Source: Epiperipatus broadwayi
Taxonomy: Eukaryota; Onychophora; Udeonychophora; Euonychophora; Peripatidae
Assembly (NCBI GenBank): GCA_028023455.1
Contig: JAQFVV010012441.1
Coordinates: forward strand, 2,727,911 to 2,791,910
DNA length: 64,000 bases
Reading direction: 5' to 3'
Below, piece by piece: positions 21,027 to 31,860 of this stretch. Position numbers and translations under genes: made by a program. Each line of letters starts with the position of its first letter. Positions within the stretch are counted from its first letter, which is position 1. Below the pieces are notes generated by a model, which had not been told where the DNA came from, ran no database searches, and saw only the letters and a program-made list of their open reading frames with translations.

Positions 21027-21070
21027 ATGAAATAGTATGGGTAACTGAAGGGAGCTTGAAAGTATACAAT

Positions 21071-21465
21071 TTCTATACATCAAAAACTGTATAAGTAAGA
21101 ACATCTTTTTTATTCTGTTTCTTTACTTAATTTTGCCCACCTTTAACTCTCTTCCTGTTCAAGCTGAAGTATAGTTCTTATTTTTTTTTTCAAATTATAT
21201 CAAAGAGTTAAAAACATCTGATAACCATATTTTAGAGCAAGGTGTTTAATCAAGGGTCTTTGTTTACTATATACATCAAGGAAAGGTCGATGTTCTCAGA
21301 TCAGTCCACCAAAATTTATTTTCAATGCTAGACAGCAGCTCTCACTACATTTTCTGGTACTGTTATGATATGTGATCTCTCTTAAGTTCCATTCACTTGA
21401 TAATATTATAGATGAGAAAATATTTTTTTTATCAATGAGAAATAAAATGTACTAATTGTTTGTCT
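21071..21465. other. Non-coding spacer
   Basis: No gene or repeat is recognised. Confidence 0.5.
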
Positions 21466-21939
<474 letters not shown>

Positions 21940-22169
21940 TTATCCACATTAATTTCATTGATGATAATAAATGTGGAAAATACATATTTTTATTACTAAT
22001 TTCAAAATAAGGAACTGAATTCTTTTTTTTTAATTGAATGAGTATGTAATCTTTGAAGTCACATTCAAAACTTATTTCTATCATTTAATGTGTATGGATT
22101 CTTTTTTACTTTATTTTTTTGGGGCAAGTATATATATACATCTGTTTAATTTATTAAGGATTTACTTTT

Positions 22170-22283
22170 CTTTTTTTTTCATATGTCATAGCATTGTCAG
22201 GAGACGAACCCGCACCAATCATCTGCAACCAACTGCTTGCTTGCAAGGCGGCTGCGCTGACCTCTTGGCTACCAAAGCTTGAC
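22170..22283 (-). mobile_element. Tiny tRNA-derived SINE, minus copy
   Basis: On the minus strand the 114-bp unit starts GTCAAGCTTTGG and has an RNA polymerase III A box (TAGCCAAGAGG), a B box (GGTTCGTCTCC), then CAATGCTATGACATATG and a poly-A tail. It is flanked by a perfect 15-bp target duplication, TAAGGATTTACTTTT at 22,155-22,169 and 22,284-22,298. The long variable region between the boxes suggests descent from a class II (Leu/Ser type) tRNA. There is almost no body after the tRNA part. A LINE would have mobilised it in trans. Confidence 0.9.
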
Positions 22284-22570
22284 TAAGGATTTACTTTTTT
22301 CATTGTTTTCTATAATACTGTTATAATATTCTTGACTACATACAGATTTTTAAAATAAGTGACCACCTATCTAGAAGATTTTTCTTCACTTCTGGATCAA
22401 ATATGTTGAAAAAATTTAAGGCAGAATATGTATCAAGAATTATTCATTGCATTCTTGATTGATATTAGAAACAATTTTAATACATAAAATTATTACTACT
22501 TGAAAATTATATTTTAAATACTTATTATTCAGAATTATTTTCTTTTTTCTTGTTCTACTGTAATCAGTAA

Positions 22571-25128
22571 AGTTTCAACATTTCAAACATTGGATAAATA
22601 AAGATTTGTTTTATTTTGCTAACTGAGCACGCTTTCAGCCATAATAAAATTTCAACATTTTGAATGCTGGATAAATAAAAAATGTCCTGCTTATTTTGTT
22701 TACTGAGTGCACTTTCAACCAGTAAACATTTACTTATTCGGTTTATTTTATTGCTGAACACACATTCAGCTATAATTAAGTTTCAATGTTTCAAATGTCA
22801 GATAAGTAAAAATTAATTCGGTTTATTGTGTAAGCTTCTGCCGACGGCCAAAAGTGCTCTCAGCAAACAAAATAAACTGAAAAAATCTTTACTTATTTAA
22901 CATTCGAAACAGTGAAACTATTATGACTGAAAGCATGCTCAGCTAGCAAAACAAACCAAATAAGACTGGGTGAGAGTGTCTGATTGTTGGGAGGACCCCT
23001 GAGGGCCTGAATCCTAGTTTTTATATGGGGCAGAGCTGGGGAAAAGGTGCTCTGGGAATCATCAGAATTGGATAGCTCATTTATTTGTTAGCAATAGTAG
23101 CATTATTCATTTAGACTTTAATGTTTGCTTTTTAAACCTGAGATTTTACTTTTAATGAAAGAATTTTTCCACAATAGTAAATTGTTTCTCATTGTACCTG
23201 ATCATTTATTTCAAGTGTTGCTTTATCTTTTATCCATGTATTTGAAACTGGATCACTGACGTTTTTACCAGATTTGGATGACTAATTCATTTGTTAAAAA
23301 TGACATTATTCATTGCAGTTTTGTGCTTGCATTTTAGACCTGAGATTTGACTTTGTGAAAAAGATTCTTTTCTACTATAGTGAATTGTTTTAGATTGTAT
23401 TTGAACATTTGATTTCAAGTGTTGCTTAATTATTCAACATTACATTCTATATTAAACGTTTTTTTCTATCTTGAATGCTGAACTATACAAATCTATAATT
23501 TTAACATTTAACTATATGGATTAGTGCTTCTGGTTTTCATAGGTTATCAGGGTGCTGACACATGATGGACACTATTCAATATGCAATTTTAATGGATACA
23601 TTACTCTATGTACATCTTTGATTGCTCTATAGATCTAGAATTATATTGTGGTGTAACCCATAATGCAAGCATCTGTTTACTACATATACATTAAAGTTCT
23701 TGATTTTGGAAAGTAATGATGAATTTTTTATGCACAGCATTGGAAATCCTGGAGATTTGCACTGTGATTTTAAATGTGCTAATGACATTGGACTGTTAAC
23801 AGTTGTACTTCATCGTATGGATTGTGCTTCTAGTTTTATCATTTGATTTTTACCAATAGTTAAGGATCTCATGGACTAAGGCTTCTAGTTTTTTATAAGT
23901 TGTCTGAAAGCTGAAACATGGTGGACAAAACCAAAGTTTCCAAACAGTTCAACTGTGATTTGAACATTGGATTAGGCCTACTGTGTCACTCATCTTTGTG
24001 GTCATGAGGACTGAGTCTATTGCTTGGATAGCTCTCAGGGCTTGCTTTCTGGTCTTGGAGGGGGACTGGGATGTGGGTGTATTGGCTTCAGATGAGAGTC
24101 TGGAACTTAGGAGGATTCCTGGGGCCTGAACTCTGGTTCTTACAGGGGGGTAAAGTGCTATGGGGATTAGTACAGGTTTCTTCTTTCTCATCTTCAGGGT
24201 AGTAGAGATGACATGATGCATTGTGGTTTTAGTCTCTTTGTTCTCTATATGATTCATAGGTTGGTTTTTAGACTATGTGATAATCTGTAGATGGCATATG
24301 ATATAAGCATGTGAGATTTACATTTTGGATTAGTGCCACAGCATTGCTTGTCTTGGCTGTTAAGATGAGAGAATCTCATGCTTGGATCACTCAGGTCAGA
24401 AAGTTTTACTATGGTTTAAATCTCAAATCGGGGCTGCTGTATCATTCAGCTCTGCCATCTGGATGGCAGATTCTGGTGCTTGGAAGGTCTCACAAGCTTG
24501 GGTTTTGGAGGGGATCTGGATGCTTTAGGGATTAGTAAGGGCATTGGATGAGAGAGTCTAAGCTTTGGAAATACCCCAAGGCCTGGTTCCTAGTCTTTAG
24601 GAGGGGGGCTGGGACATGGGTGCTGCAGGGATTAGTATGGGTTTTCACTTTCTCATCTGGATGGTGGGGATGATGTGATTCTTGGTAGCTGTGATCTACC
24701 TAGTTGCCATTAAGGCCAGAGGTTACTTAGTAAACTATGAGAGAAGCTATGAATGGCAAGATATATGCATATACAATTCAAGGTTTTTCTGTTCACTCAG
24801 TAAATCAAGTTCTGCATTGTAAATCATAGTTTGAATCTTGTATATCACTACATGTAACATGTAAATTCAGATTAATATTATGTTAATAAATCATATTTTG
24901 AGAAAAAAAAAACAAAACATCAAAACAATTTGAAAAGCATCAGTCCACATGACAGCTTTCATTCCTCCCTTATTAAAACAAACCAAATAAGCCTTTATTG
25001 GCTGAAAGCTTTCTTGGCAAATAAAATAAATCGTAAAAATCTGTTGAAACTCTGTTATGGTCAAAAGCATGCATAGTTAGAAAAAGAAATCAAATAAACC
25101 TTTGCTTATCCAATGTTCGAAACATTGA
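22571..25128. mobile_element. Foldback-type composite element with G-rich interior, 2.56 kb
   Basis: The left end has about three imperfect tandem units of 75-85 bp (TTTCAACATTTCAAACATTG, GGATAAATAAA, TGAGCACGCTTTCAG) and then an inverted unit (to about 22,965). The right end (24,970-25,128) carries the same unit inverted (CCAATGTTCGAAACATTGAA), so the element has complex inverted terminal arrays. The interior is unusually G-rich on the plus strand and contains diverged repeats of a module with CCTGGGGCCTGAA and GGGGATTAGTA-type words near 22,980, 24,090, 24,500 and 24,580. A second internal duplication relates 23,080-23,230 to 23,275-23,425. No transposase frame was recognised. This layout resembles foldback elements, but the family assignment is inference. 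Confidence 0.6.
24603..24630 (+). other. Canonical G-quadruplex motif
   Basis: Four G runs (GGGGGG, GGG, GGG, GGG) are separated by loops CT, ACAT and TGCTGCA, satisfying the usual four-runs-of-three, loops-up-to-seven rule. A weaker relative lies near 24,058-24,080. It lies in the G-rich interior of the foldback-type element. Confidence 0.7.
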
Positions 25129-25453
25129 AATTTTATTATCATTTAAGTTATTATAATTTTTTTTTGTTATAATTTCGCAAATGTTTTTGAGATATTATAT
25201 CTCTTTTTAATTTTTTATGCATTACTTTTTTATTTAATACAAATATTACTATTATTTACTTTCTTATATAATTTTTTTTGTATTGCTTTTATTTTGAATA
25301 ATTAATTGGAGTTATTTAATTTTAAGATAAATTTCTTTACATCCCTGCATTTAATTTTTTATGATGGACTCCTTTTTTTTGTTGTTGTTGTTTATATTAA
25401 ACACATTTATTGCTTCAATTTATATAGCTTTGAGAGCTGAAAGACTGCTTAGT
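25129..25453. other. AT-rich spacer
   Basis: No gene or repeat is recognised. Confidence 0.5.
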
Positions 25454-25717
25454 AAATTCAAATATTTTATTTTTTATGGCTTCATTTTTTCTTTGCTTTC
25501 TTCTTTGGTAATGAGATGAGATGCACTGCGACTTCCCCTTTATTGGAGTCAGGAATCTCTCAGCTACCATGCTCAGAGAAACCTAAAATTCAAATATTTT
25601 ATTTTTTATGGCTTCATTTTTTCTTTGCTTTCTTCTTTGGTAATGAGATGAGATGCACTGCGACTTCCCCTTTATTGGAGTCAGGAATCTCTCAGCTACC
25701 ATGCTCAGAGAAACCTA
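25454..25717. repeat. 132-bp tandem duplication in a LINE 3' UTR
   Basis: Two nearly identical 132-bp units (25,454-25,585 and 25,586-25,717) each run from AAATTCAAATATTTTATTTT through GATGCACTGCGACTTCCCC to GCTCAGAGAAACCT. On the minus strand they correspond to the 3' untranslated end of the LINE at 25.7-26.5 kb. The plus-strand LINE at 31.8 kb has a single matching segment (AGAGATTCCTGACTC then CACAGTGCATC). Confidence 0.9.
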
Positions 25718-26530
25718 TTAGCCACTTTATTTTTTCTTTCCATTCCCTGCCCTAAATTTTTCTCATATTCTTCTCTATCCTGCTCCATCCCATTTCCACA
25801 ACATAATCTTTGTCAAATCCATGGCCTTTATATCTAAATCCTTCTTATTTTTTTCCAAACCCAGCATAAAAATCAAGAACCCACATTCTATATAATCCCT
25901 TTGTTTAAATTTATTTTCCCACAATTTCATTATCTGTGCTCTTCTACTTATAAGCATTTACATTCAATTAACAGATGCTTAATATTTTCTATGCCTTCCT
26001 TACACAACTTGCAGATCTTATCACCCACAATTTTTCTATTTATGTGTATATTCCCTTGTTGCTAAAGATCCTGTTCGAGAGTTAAACAGTAAACTACTTT
26101 CCTTGCTATTATCATAAATTAACTTGCACCCAGTATTTTGTTTACTTCTGTATATTAAACTCTCTCCATACTAGTTCTCCATCTCTCCAACCCCCTATTT
26201 TTTCTTAATGCATCCATTCTTCTATCCCATTTTTTGTAACTACTACACTCAACATTTCTCCTAACACAATTATCCCACCTTTTGTATAAGCATACTAACA
26301 TAAATTGTTTATCCAAATCTTCTGCATACTGTACCACCTTTCTCACCCATCTTGTTGCCCATCCTTTACTCATAGCCTAAATAAATACTATTTTGGCTAT
26401 TCTCTTATTATCCATAAACTGCAATCTACCAAACATTTTTATTTTGCTTTTTGCATCTCTCATATAAAAACTTGGTCATCCCATTTCTCTTTGAATTGCC
26501 TCCTCCGCTGCCCACACATCTGCATCTAAT
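25718..26530 (-). pseudogene. LINE ORF C-terminal remnant, same family as 30.4-31.9 kb
   Basis: Minus-strand translation gives, from upstream to downstream, RWVRKVVQYAEDLDKQFM and YKRWDN (frame 26,155-26,373), then a cysteine-rich segment broken by stops, then RRAQIMKLWENKFKQRDY, GFLIFMLGL and KKDLDIKAMDL (25,775-25,957). The plus-strand relative reads RWMRKVIRYAEDLDKEFM, RVQIMNLWKNKYKLSDY and KKDLDIKAMEL at the matching places. It is 5'-truncated with several stops and frameshifts, so it is non-functional. The exact LINE clade is not determined. Confidence 0.75.
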
Positions 26531-27622
26531 GCATGGCTCCTATCTGCCGTTTTGGTTATTAAAGTCTTCTGAAAATGTTTTTAAACTATTTTCTGTTTTT
26601 TTTTTTTAATGGAATCTTATTGTTTTCTTTTTGTTTAATTTGAGAACAAATAATTTTGATGGCAAAAAATATTAAAACTTGTTAATTAATTATTCTTTCA
26701 TTATTTGTGATTTTTTATTTATTCATTTATAAATACTATTATTTTTAATTGTCATCCCCTCCCTTAGCGTTTTTCGTTTTTAAATCTTTAATGGAAATAA
26801 AAGGTAGAAGGAATAAGGGAGGTTAATTAATTGTTTTATAAAGGTAGTAATTAGTTTTAATTCCCCTCCCTCTTTTCGTCATCCAAAGCAACTATATATA
26901 TTTTTTTTTTTAAAAAAAAAAGTTTTCTTTTGTAATTATAATGTGTGTTTGCTATTGGCATAAGTTTCTTTCTTATTGAACATTTTCTTTGATCATTATT
27001 TTTAAAAAAGTATTATTATAAGTAATGATGAAATTTTAGCCTTTTTATTAAAATAAAAAAACATTTGTGTCAGTATTTGAATTTTATTATGAATTATAAT
27101 AACAATAGATTTATGAATTATAATTAAGTTTTCATTTTTATTGAGAATAGTTTTTTTTTTACTTCCATATAGTAATATTTTATTTGGAGGAACACAGAAT
27201 ATATGTGCAAGTGAATAAAAGAAGGTAATAAAATTATTTTTCAAAGAAATTCAGGACACATTCTATAAGTGCGTTTTTAATATTTTTTTTACCCCACATT
27301 TCTTATAATAATTCGTTTTAATGTCTCTTTTTTTTTATTCAAAAAGCTCTATTTTTTGATGTCATTACATTTTTATGTAGCTCTAAAATTTGGTTGTTAT
27401 AATAAATTATGTTAAAACAATAGCAACTGATGACCTACCACATGTAATAAGTAGTCATTATCATATATAATTACCATAATCTATTAATAATTGTTAAAAG
27501 TCTTAGAGAAATCTGTTCTTTACTTAAACTTTACAAATACATTCAGCTCTTTGTAATAATATCTATATTAAACCATTAAACATCACATGATCACCATCTC
27601 TTATACTAGCACATAATTGTTT
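26531..27622. other. AT-rich non-coding stretch
   Basis: A T11A10-type self-complementary tract lies at about 26,900-26,921. No gene is supportable. Confidence 0.5.
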
Positions 27623-27626
27623 TTAA

Positions 27627-27799
27627 ACAAGGCAAAACTCTCCATACAGTAGTGCCAACCAGAGTAATCAATGGATGCCAGCTTGCATAAAATCCCTATC
27701 TAATGCCTACTCATCCAATATCCCCAGACTAGTTTCTGGTATCCATTGATACTCTGGTTGGTACAGGGTGGTACTACTGTATGGAGAGTTTTGCCTTGT
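27627..27799. mobile_element. TTAA-flanked palindromic MITE, 173 bp
   Basis: The ends ACAAGGCAAAACTCTCCATA and their inverted copy are followed inward by a further 35-45 bp of near-perfect inverted repeat (AACCAGAGTA, TCAATGGATRCCAG). TTAA sits at 27,623-27,626 and 27,800-27,803, so a piggyBac-type TTAA target is possible, though the outermost bases are not the typical CCC. The centre (ATAAAATCCCTATCTAATGC) links it to the 1,051-1,177 element. It is far too small to encode a transposase. Confidence 0.7.
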
Positions 27800-27803
27800 T
27801 TAA

Positions 27804-28429
27804 TATCTATATTACAATGTTTTGAGTGGTATTCTTCTCCTCTCTTCATCATATATTGGTGGCATAACCAATGATAGTGATAATATGGAACTCAAATCAG
27901 GAATATTTAGATTAGACATTAGCAACTAAAATAGAAATTCATTTAACATTACAATACTAGCAAAGAACAAAATTTTACAAAAATTCTTCCACAATTATGA
28001 TTTCATCTATTTACAAATAGTCCTTTTCAAGTGAAATTCAATTGAACATACTACCTATATATACCAAACAAAATAGCCTTTCCATCGTTTGCTTCAAACC
28101 AATTATCTTTAACATCAAAACTGTCTTCATGAGATAGATGGCCTCAGATTCAATAAATTTTATCAAAGTTTTTTTTTTTAACTCTTCCTCTCAATTGACT
28201 TTTTCCATAAAAGATAACCTCTGCATTGTCAAATAATATTTTATGACATCAAAAATGGAAAAAATGAAATCCAATATGCTATTCATTCATATAAATTATT
28301 AGAAGTAATAAAAATCATACACAACAGTGAATATAAATATATATTAATCATGCATAAAAAGTCTTTTTTAGCACATGAAAAGAGCACTAAACCATGTACC
28401 TAAAAAGGCTAATATAAATTTATATTAGT
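27804..28429. other. AT-rich non-coding stretch
   Basis: No gene or repeat is recognised. Confidence 0.5.
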
Positions 28430-28979
28430 TGTTGCATATGATTTTTATTATTTGTTATAATTTATATTGTATGACATGTCTTCAGTTCGTGAATATAAAA
28501 AACTCAGTTATGATATCTATTTTAAACTCTATTCTTATGAACTTTAACTCTTTCATTAAGACTTACTTTACTCTGACTCATATAGATTTTATAACAACTG
28601 CAAGGAACCTTACAAACTACCTCAGGAATAGATTTATAATTAATTGTCTGATTTGAACTATTTAATAATGAATTTAAATTCAGGCCTTTCTTTCAGGCCA
28701 CTTTTATACCATCTAATGAAAAACTATTATTATAAATCAATTTACTAATTGACCCATATAGCAAAGAAATAAACTCTTTATTTCCATTAACCATTAAATC
28801 TTTATTATTAACAGATTTATGAATAAAATTGATTCCTTTGAATGTATTATTTGCAAAATTATTAGTCTTTCCTATAACAAAAATTCAATAGAGTTTTTTT
28901 ATGAGTAAAAGGTTTATAACTGTCTGGACTTAGCATATTACTTAAATTTTTTGCTTTAATGAAATGACTACAAAATAAA

Positions 28980-29418
28980 ATGAAGAATCAAAAAGAAAGA
29001 GGAAGTATGGAGATTATTAAAATAATCGATAATACGCATACGAGAAGGAAGGTGAAAAGTCATGCATGTGTGTATGTAAAAAATCAGATATAATAATCTT
29101 TAACTTGGATTAAAGTTTATGTCTGTGCTAGAGAAAAACTCTAGTTTTATTATAAATGTAGTTAGGTTTATCAAAAATGTATGAAGTTGAGGTTGTGAAT
29201 GGAGCATGTTTGGCAGTAGTAAATAAAGATGTGACAATTCACCATAGATAAATACTCTTCATGTAGTAAAGATATATATGAGAGCTGGTGACCTGGGTCA
29301 ACTGATGAGTGCTGGTTCAGTATGAAATGCATCTTGGGGGTCATTTGTCTTTTATTGTATCTTTATTTGTATGAAGAATAAAAAAAAAAAAGAGGAAGTA
29401 TGGAGATTATTAAAATAA
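28980..29418. repeat. Insertion flanked by 47-bp direct repeats
   Basis: TGAAGAAT, an A-rich bridge, and AGAGGAAGTATGGAGATTAT then TAAAATAA occur at 28,980-29,026 and again at 29,371-29,418. The 344 bp between them end with copy F of the hammerhead-bearing repeat. The flanking duplication is much longer than common target-site duplications. Confidence 0.75.
29292..29345 (+). ncRNA. Hammerhead-like ribozyme core, best preserved core (copy F), 3' truncated
   Basis: CTGATGA is intact at 29,302-29,308 and GAAA at 29,324-29,327. Between them GTGCTG, loop GTT and CAGTAT form a complete six-pair stem II with two G-U pairs. The upstream strand GGGTCAA keeps the TCAA-type start of stem I. The partner strands of stems III and I (the GTGTA cleavage region) are missing because the copy ends in the direct repeat, so this copy alone could not cleave. 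Confidence 0.5.
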
Positions 29419-30399
29419 AATGTTATCAACACTTAAATCTAAAAATTTTAACTTAACAAATTTAAATGTATCCCTCTCAGAGAAATAGTAAATTTAATAT
29501 TAGAATCAAAAGCATTCAATCTATCAAAAAAATCCTTCAATTTATTTTCTTGTATAACAAACAATCATCAATATACCTAACAAATAATTTTAATGAAACA
29601 AAAAATTATTAATAACACTATTTTCTAAAAAATCAATATAAGCAAAATGCATTAAAGGAGAAATAATATAATCAATAATCCATCTTTTTAATTTTATAAA
29701 ATACATCATTACACGCAAAATACATAGAATCCTCTAATAAAAATGGCAAATCATGAATAAGCTTATCTGCAAAAAAAAAAAAAATTCAAATGTGTTTAAA
29801 ACAGTAAGAAACACGTTAATGCCTTTTCCCCCCCCTATCAACTGATTAATACATGTTTTCAATATCTAAACTACCAAAACCACAATTATTTTCTAAAACA
29901 AATCCATTAATTTTAGCATATCTTTCAAAAGAAGAAGATACTCAAAATTGACCTAAATTTATATAATTCTTAAAAAACTTTATAAGAAATTTTGAAATTT
30001 TATGAACAATCCCTCCTTATAAAATCAAAAATACACCTTAAAGGAAAATTATCTTTATGAGATTTCAAATTTTTGAAAACCTTAGGTGCCAAAAAATTAC
30101 TAGGATAACAATTTAAATAAGTAGATCTATCTAAAAAAAAAATATTTAACATTATTTTCATAATTTCAATTAACTTAGATTTTTCTTACTAGGATCAGAA
30201 TTTAAAATAGAATCCTTCCATTATTTAATTCTAAAGAAACTTTATTTTTAAAGTCACTATTATTTAACAGTGACAAAGCAGCCATCTTGGCCTTCAATCT
30301 TTTTTTAAGATCTATTTGTTTTGTGGCAAAAACAAGTTTTTTTCTGTGCAAAATTTATCAGATTCCTTGCAAATTGTCATAAAATTTATATAGATCAGA

Positions 30400-31860
30400 G
30401 TAAATTAAGAGATTATATGAAAATAATTACTATACATATCAATTAGGGAATATAGAATCAGTTAAGTTAAAAATGGGGTTCAACTAAGGCAAAGATGCCC
30501 TATGTCACCTATTTTGTTTTTGTTGTATTAGAGAGAAATAGAGAGTGCATTAGGAAGAGGCATAGGGATACCATTAATAGGTGGCAAGGGAGTGCATGCA
30601 TTATTGGTTCTTTTATTTGCCGATGATGTTTTCTTGTGCACAGAAAGAAGGGAAGATATGGAAGTTATGCTGAGGATATGTGCAAGGGTGGGTAAACAGA
30701 TGGGGATTAAATTCAGTGATGAAAAATCAAAAGTAATGATGATTAATACTGGGGAAAGAGAAGACAAAGAATTTTTATTGGGGGATATAAAGTTAAGTAT
30801 AGTGAATAGGTATAACTATTTGGGAATTGTCTTAAGTAATCAGAGAAACTGCTTGAATGAATGGGAGAAAAAATTGATAAATGAAGCAAAGAAAAAAAAG
30901 GGATTGATGAAGAAATTAATAGTATTTTCATATAATAAATATAATCTAGCTAGAATTATATGGAAGGGAGTGGCAGTAACAGAGTTAACATATAGTAACA
31001 ATGCTTTATATGTTAGTAAAGGCATATTAGATTACTTAGAAAAAGTATAAAGAGAAGTAGGATGACATGCATTAGATGCAGATGTATGGATTGCAAAGAA
31101 GGCAATTCAAGGGGAAATGCGATGGTCAAGTTTTTATATGAGAGGTGCAAAAAGCAAAATGAAAATTTTCGGTAGATTGCAGTTTATGGATAATAAGAGA
31201 ATATCCAAAATAGTATTTAATTGGGTTATGAGTAAAGAGCAGGCAATGAGATGGATGAGAAAGGTAATACGGTATGCAGAAGATTTGGATAAAGAATTTA
31301 TGACAGTATACTTAAACAAAAGGTGGGATGATAGTATTAGAATTGTTGAGTGTTATAGTGAAAGTTTAAATATATATAGAAGTAACCAGAATCTTAGGTA
31401 TGAGTTAATTTATGATAATAACAAGGAAAATAGTTTACTGTTTAAGGCTCAAACAAGATCTTTTGCAATAAGCGAATAAACATATAAATGGAAAAATGTG
31501 GGTGATTTAGTCTTCAAGTTGTGTAAGGAAGGCATAGGAAATATGAGGCATCTGTTAATTGAATGTAAATGCCTGAAAGCAGAAAGGGTACAAATAATGA
31601 ACTTGTGGAAGAATAAATATAAACTAAGTGATTATACAGAAAGTGGTTTTTTGGTTTTTATGCTGGGTTTGGGAAAAGATAAGAAGGATTTAGATATAAA
31701 GGCTATGGAGTTGAGAAAGATTTTATTGTAGAAATGTGATGGAGTAGGATAGAGAAAAATATGAGAAAATTTAGGGTGGGGAATGGAAAGAGAAGGTAAA
31801 GTGGCTAACAGGTTTTTCTGTGCCTAGTGGCCAAGAGATTCCTGACTCTGTATAAGAAGT
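30400..31860 (+). pseudogene. LINE ORF2-type remnant: RT motifs to C-terminal zinc knuckle
   Basis: Frames shift and contain stops, but the order is clear: RQRCPMSPILFLLY (RT motif B, about 30,490), VLLFADDVFLCTERRED (motif C, FADD, about 30,607), then MGIKFSDEKSKVMM and NRYNYLGIVLS (30,592-31,050). Next come the C-terminal segments RWMRKVIRYAEDLDKEFM (31,117-31,479) and CKEGIGNMRHLLIECKCL (31,498-31,731), a C..H..C-type knuckle. It ends in a 3' UTR with AGAGATTCCTGACTC. A related minus copy is at 25.5-26.5 kb. The 5' part including the endonuclease is missing. Clade not determined. Confidence 0.8.

Larger units (their letters stand above)
20455..21070. repeat. Foldback repeat with two head-to-head hammerhead-bearing arms (copies C and D)
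   Basis: The left arm (about 20,468-20,645) and right arm (about 20,875-21,065) are inverted copies of about 180 bp. Shared words are CTTTCAAGCTCCCTT, ACACATGACCA, AAGATAAATGATCTC, and TTTATAT near the inner ends. The centre (about 20,646-20,875) contains CATATCATTGAAAATCTGAT and is shared with the copy at 58.63-58.98 kb. No transposase or other frame is present. A clear target duplication was not found. Confidence 0.75.
28430..30345 (-). pseudogene. Decayed Penelope-like element (minus), interrupted by an insertion
   Basis: Reading the minus strand from 30,345 downward, fragments in shifting frames give NCYPSNFLAPKVFKNLKSHK then FPLRCIFDF (pre-RT block), FGSLDIENMY (motif A), FVRYIDDCLL (motif C, YIDD), KFLDLSVDN (motif D) and, near 28,500-28,620, VCKVPCSCYKIYMSQS then LNERVKVHK (start of the GIY-YIG domain). 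Their order matches the intact element at 9.5-11.9 kb, with different residues, so this is an older relative. Many stops and frameshifts make it non-functional. A 0.34-kb insertion bounded by 47-bp direct repeats lies at 28,980-29,418. Confidence 0.8.

Noticed and set aside
23949-24257. 102-residue minus-strand frame
   Set aside because: It lies in the G-rich repeated modules of the foldback-type element. Openness is explained by the low T content on that strand, and no resemblance or start context supports it.
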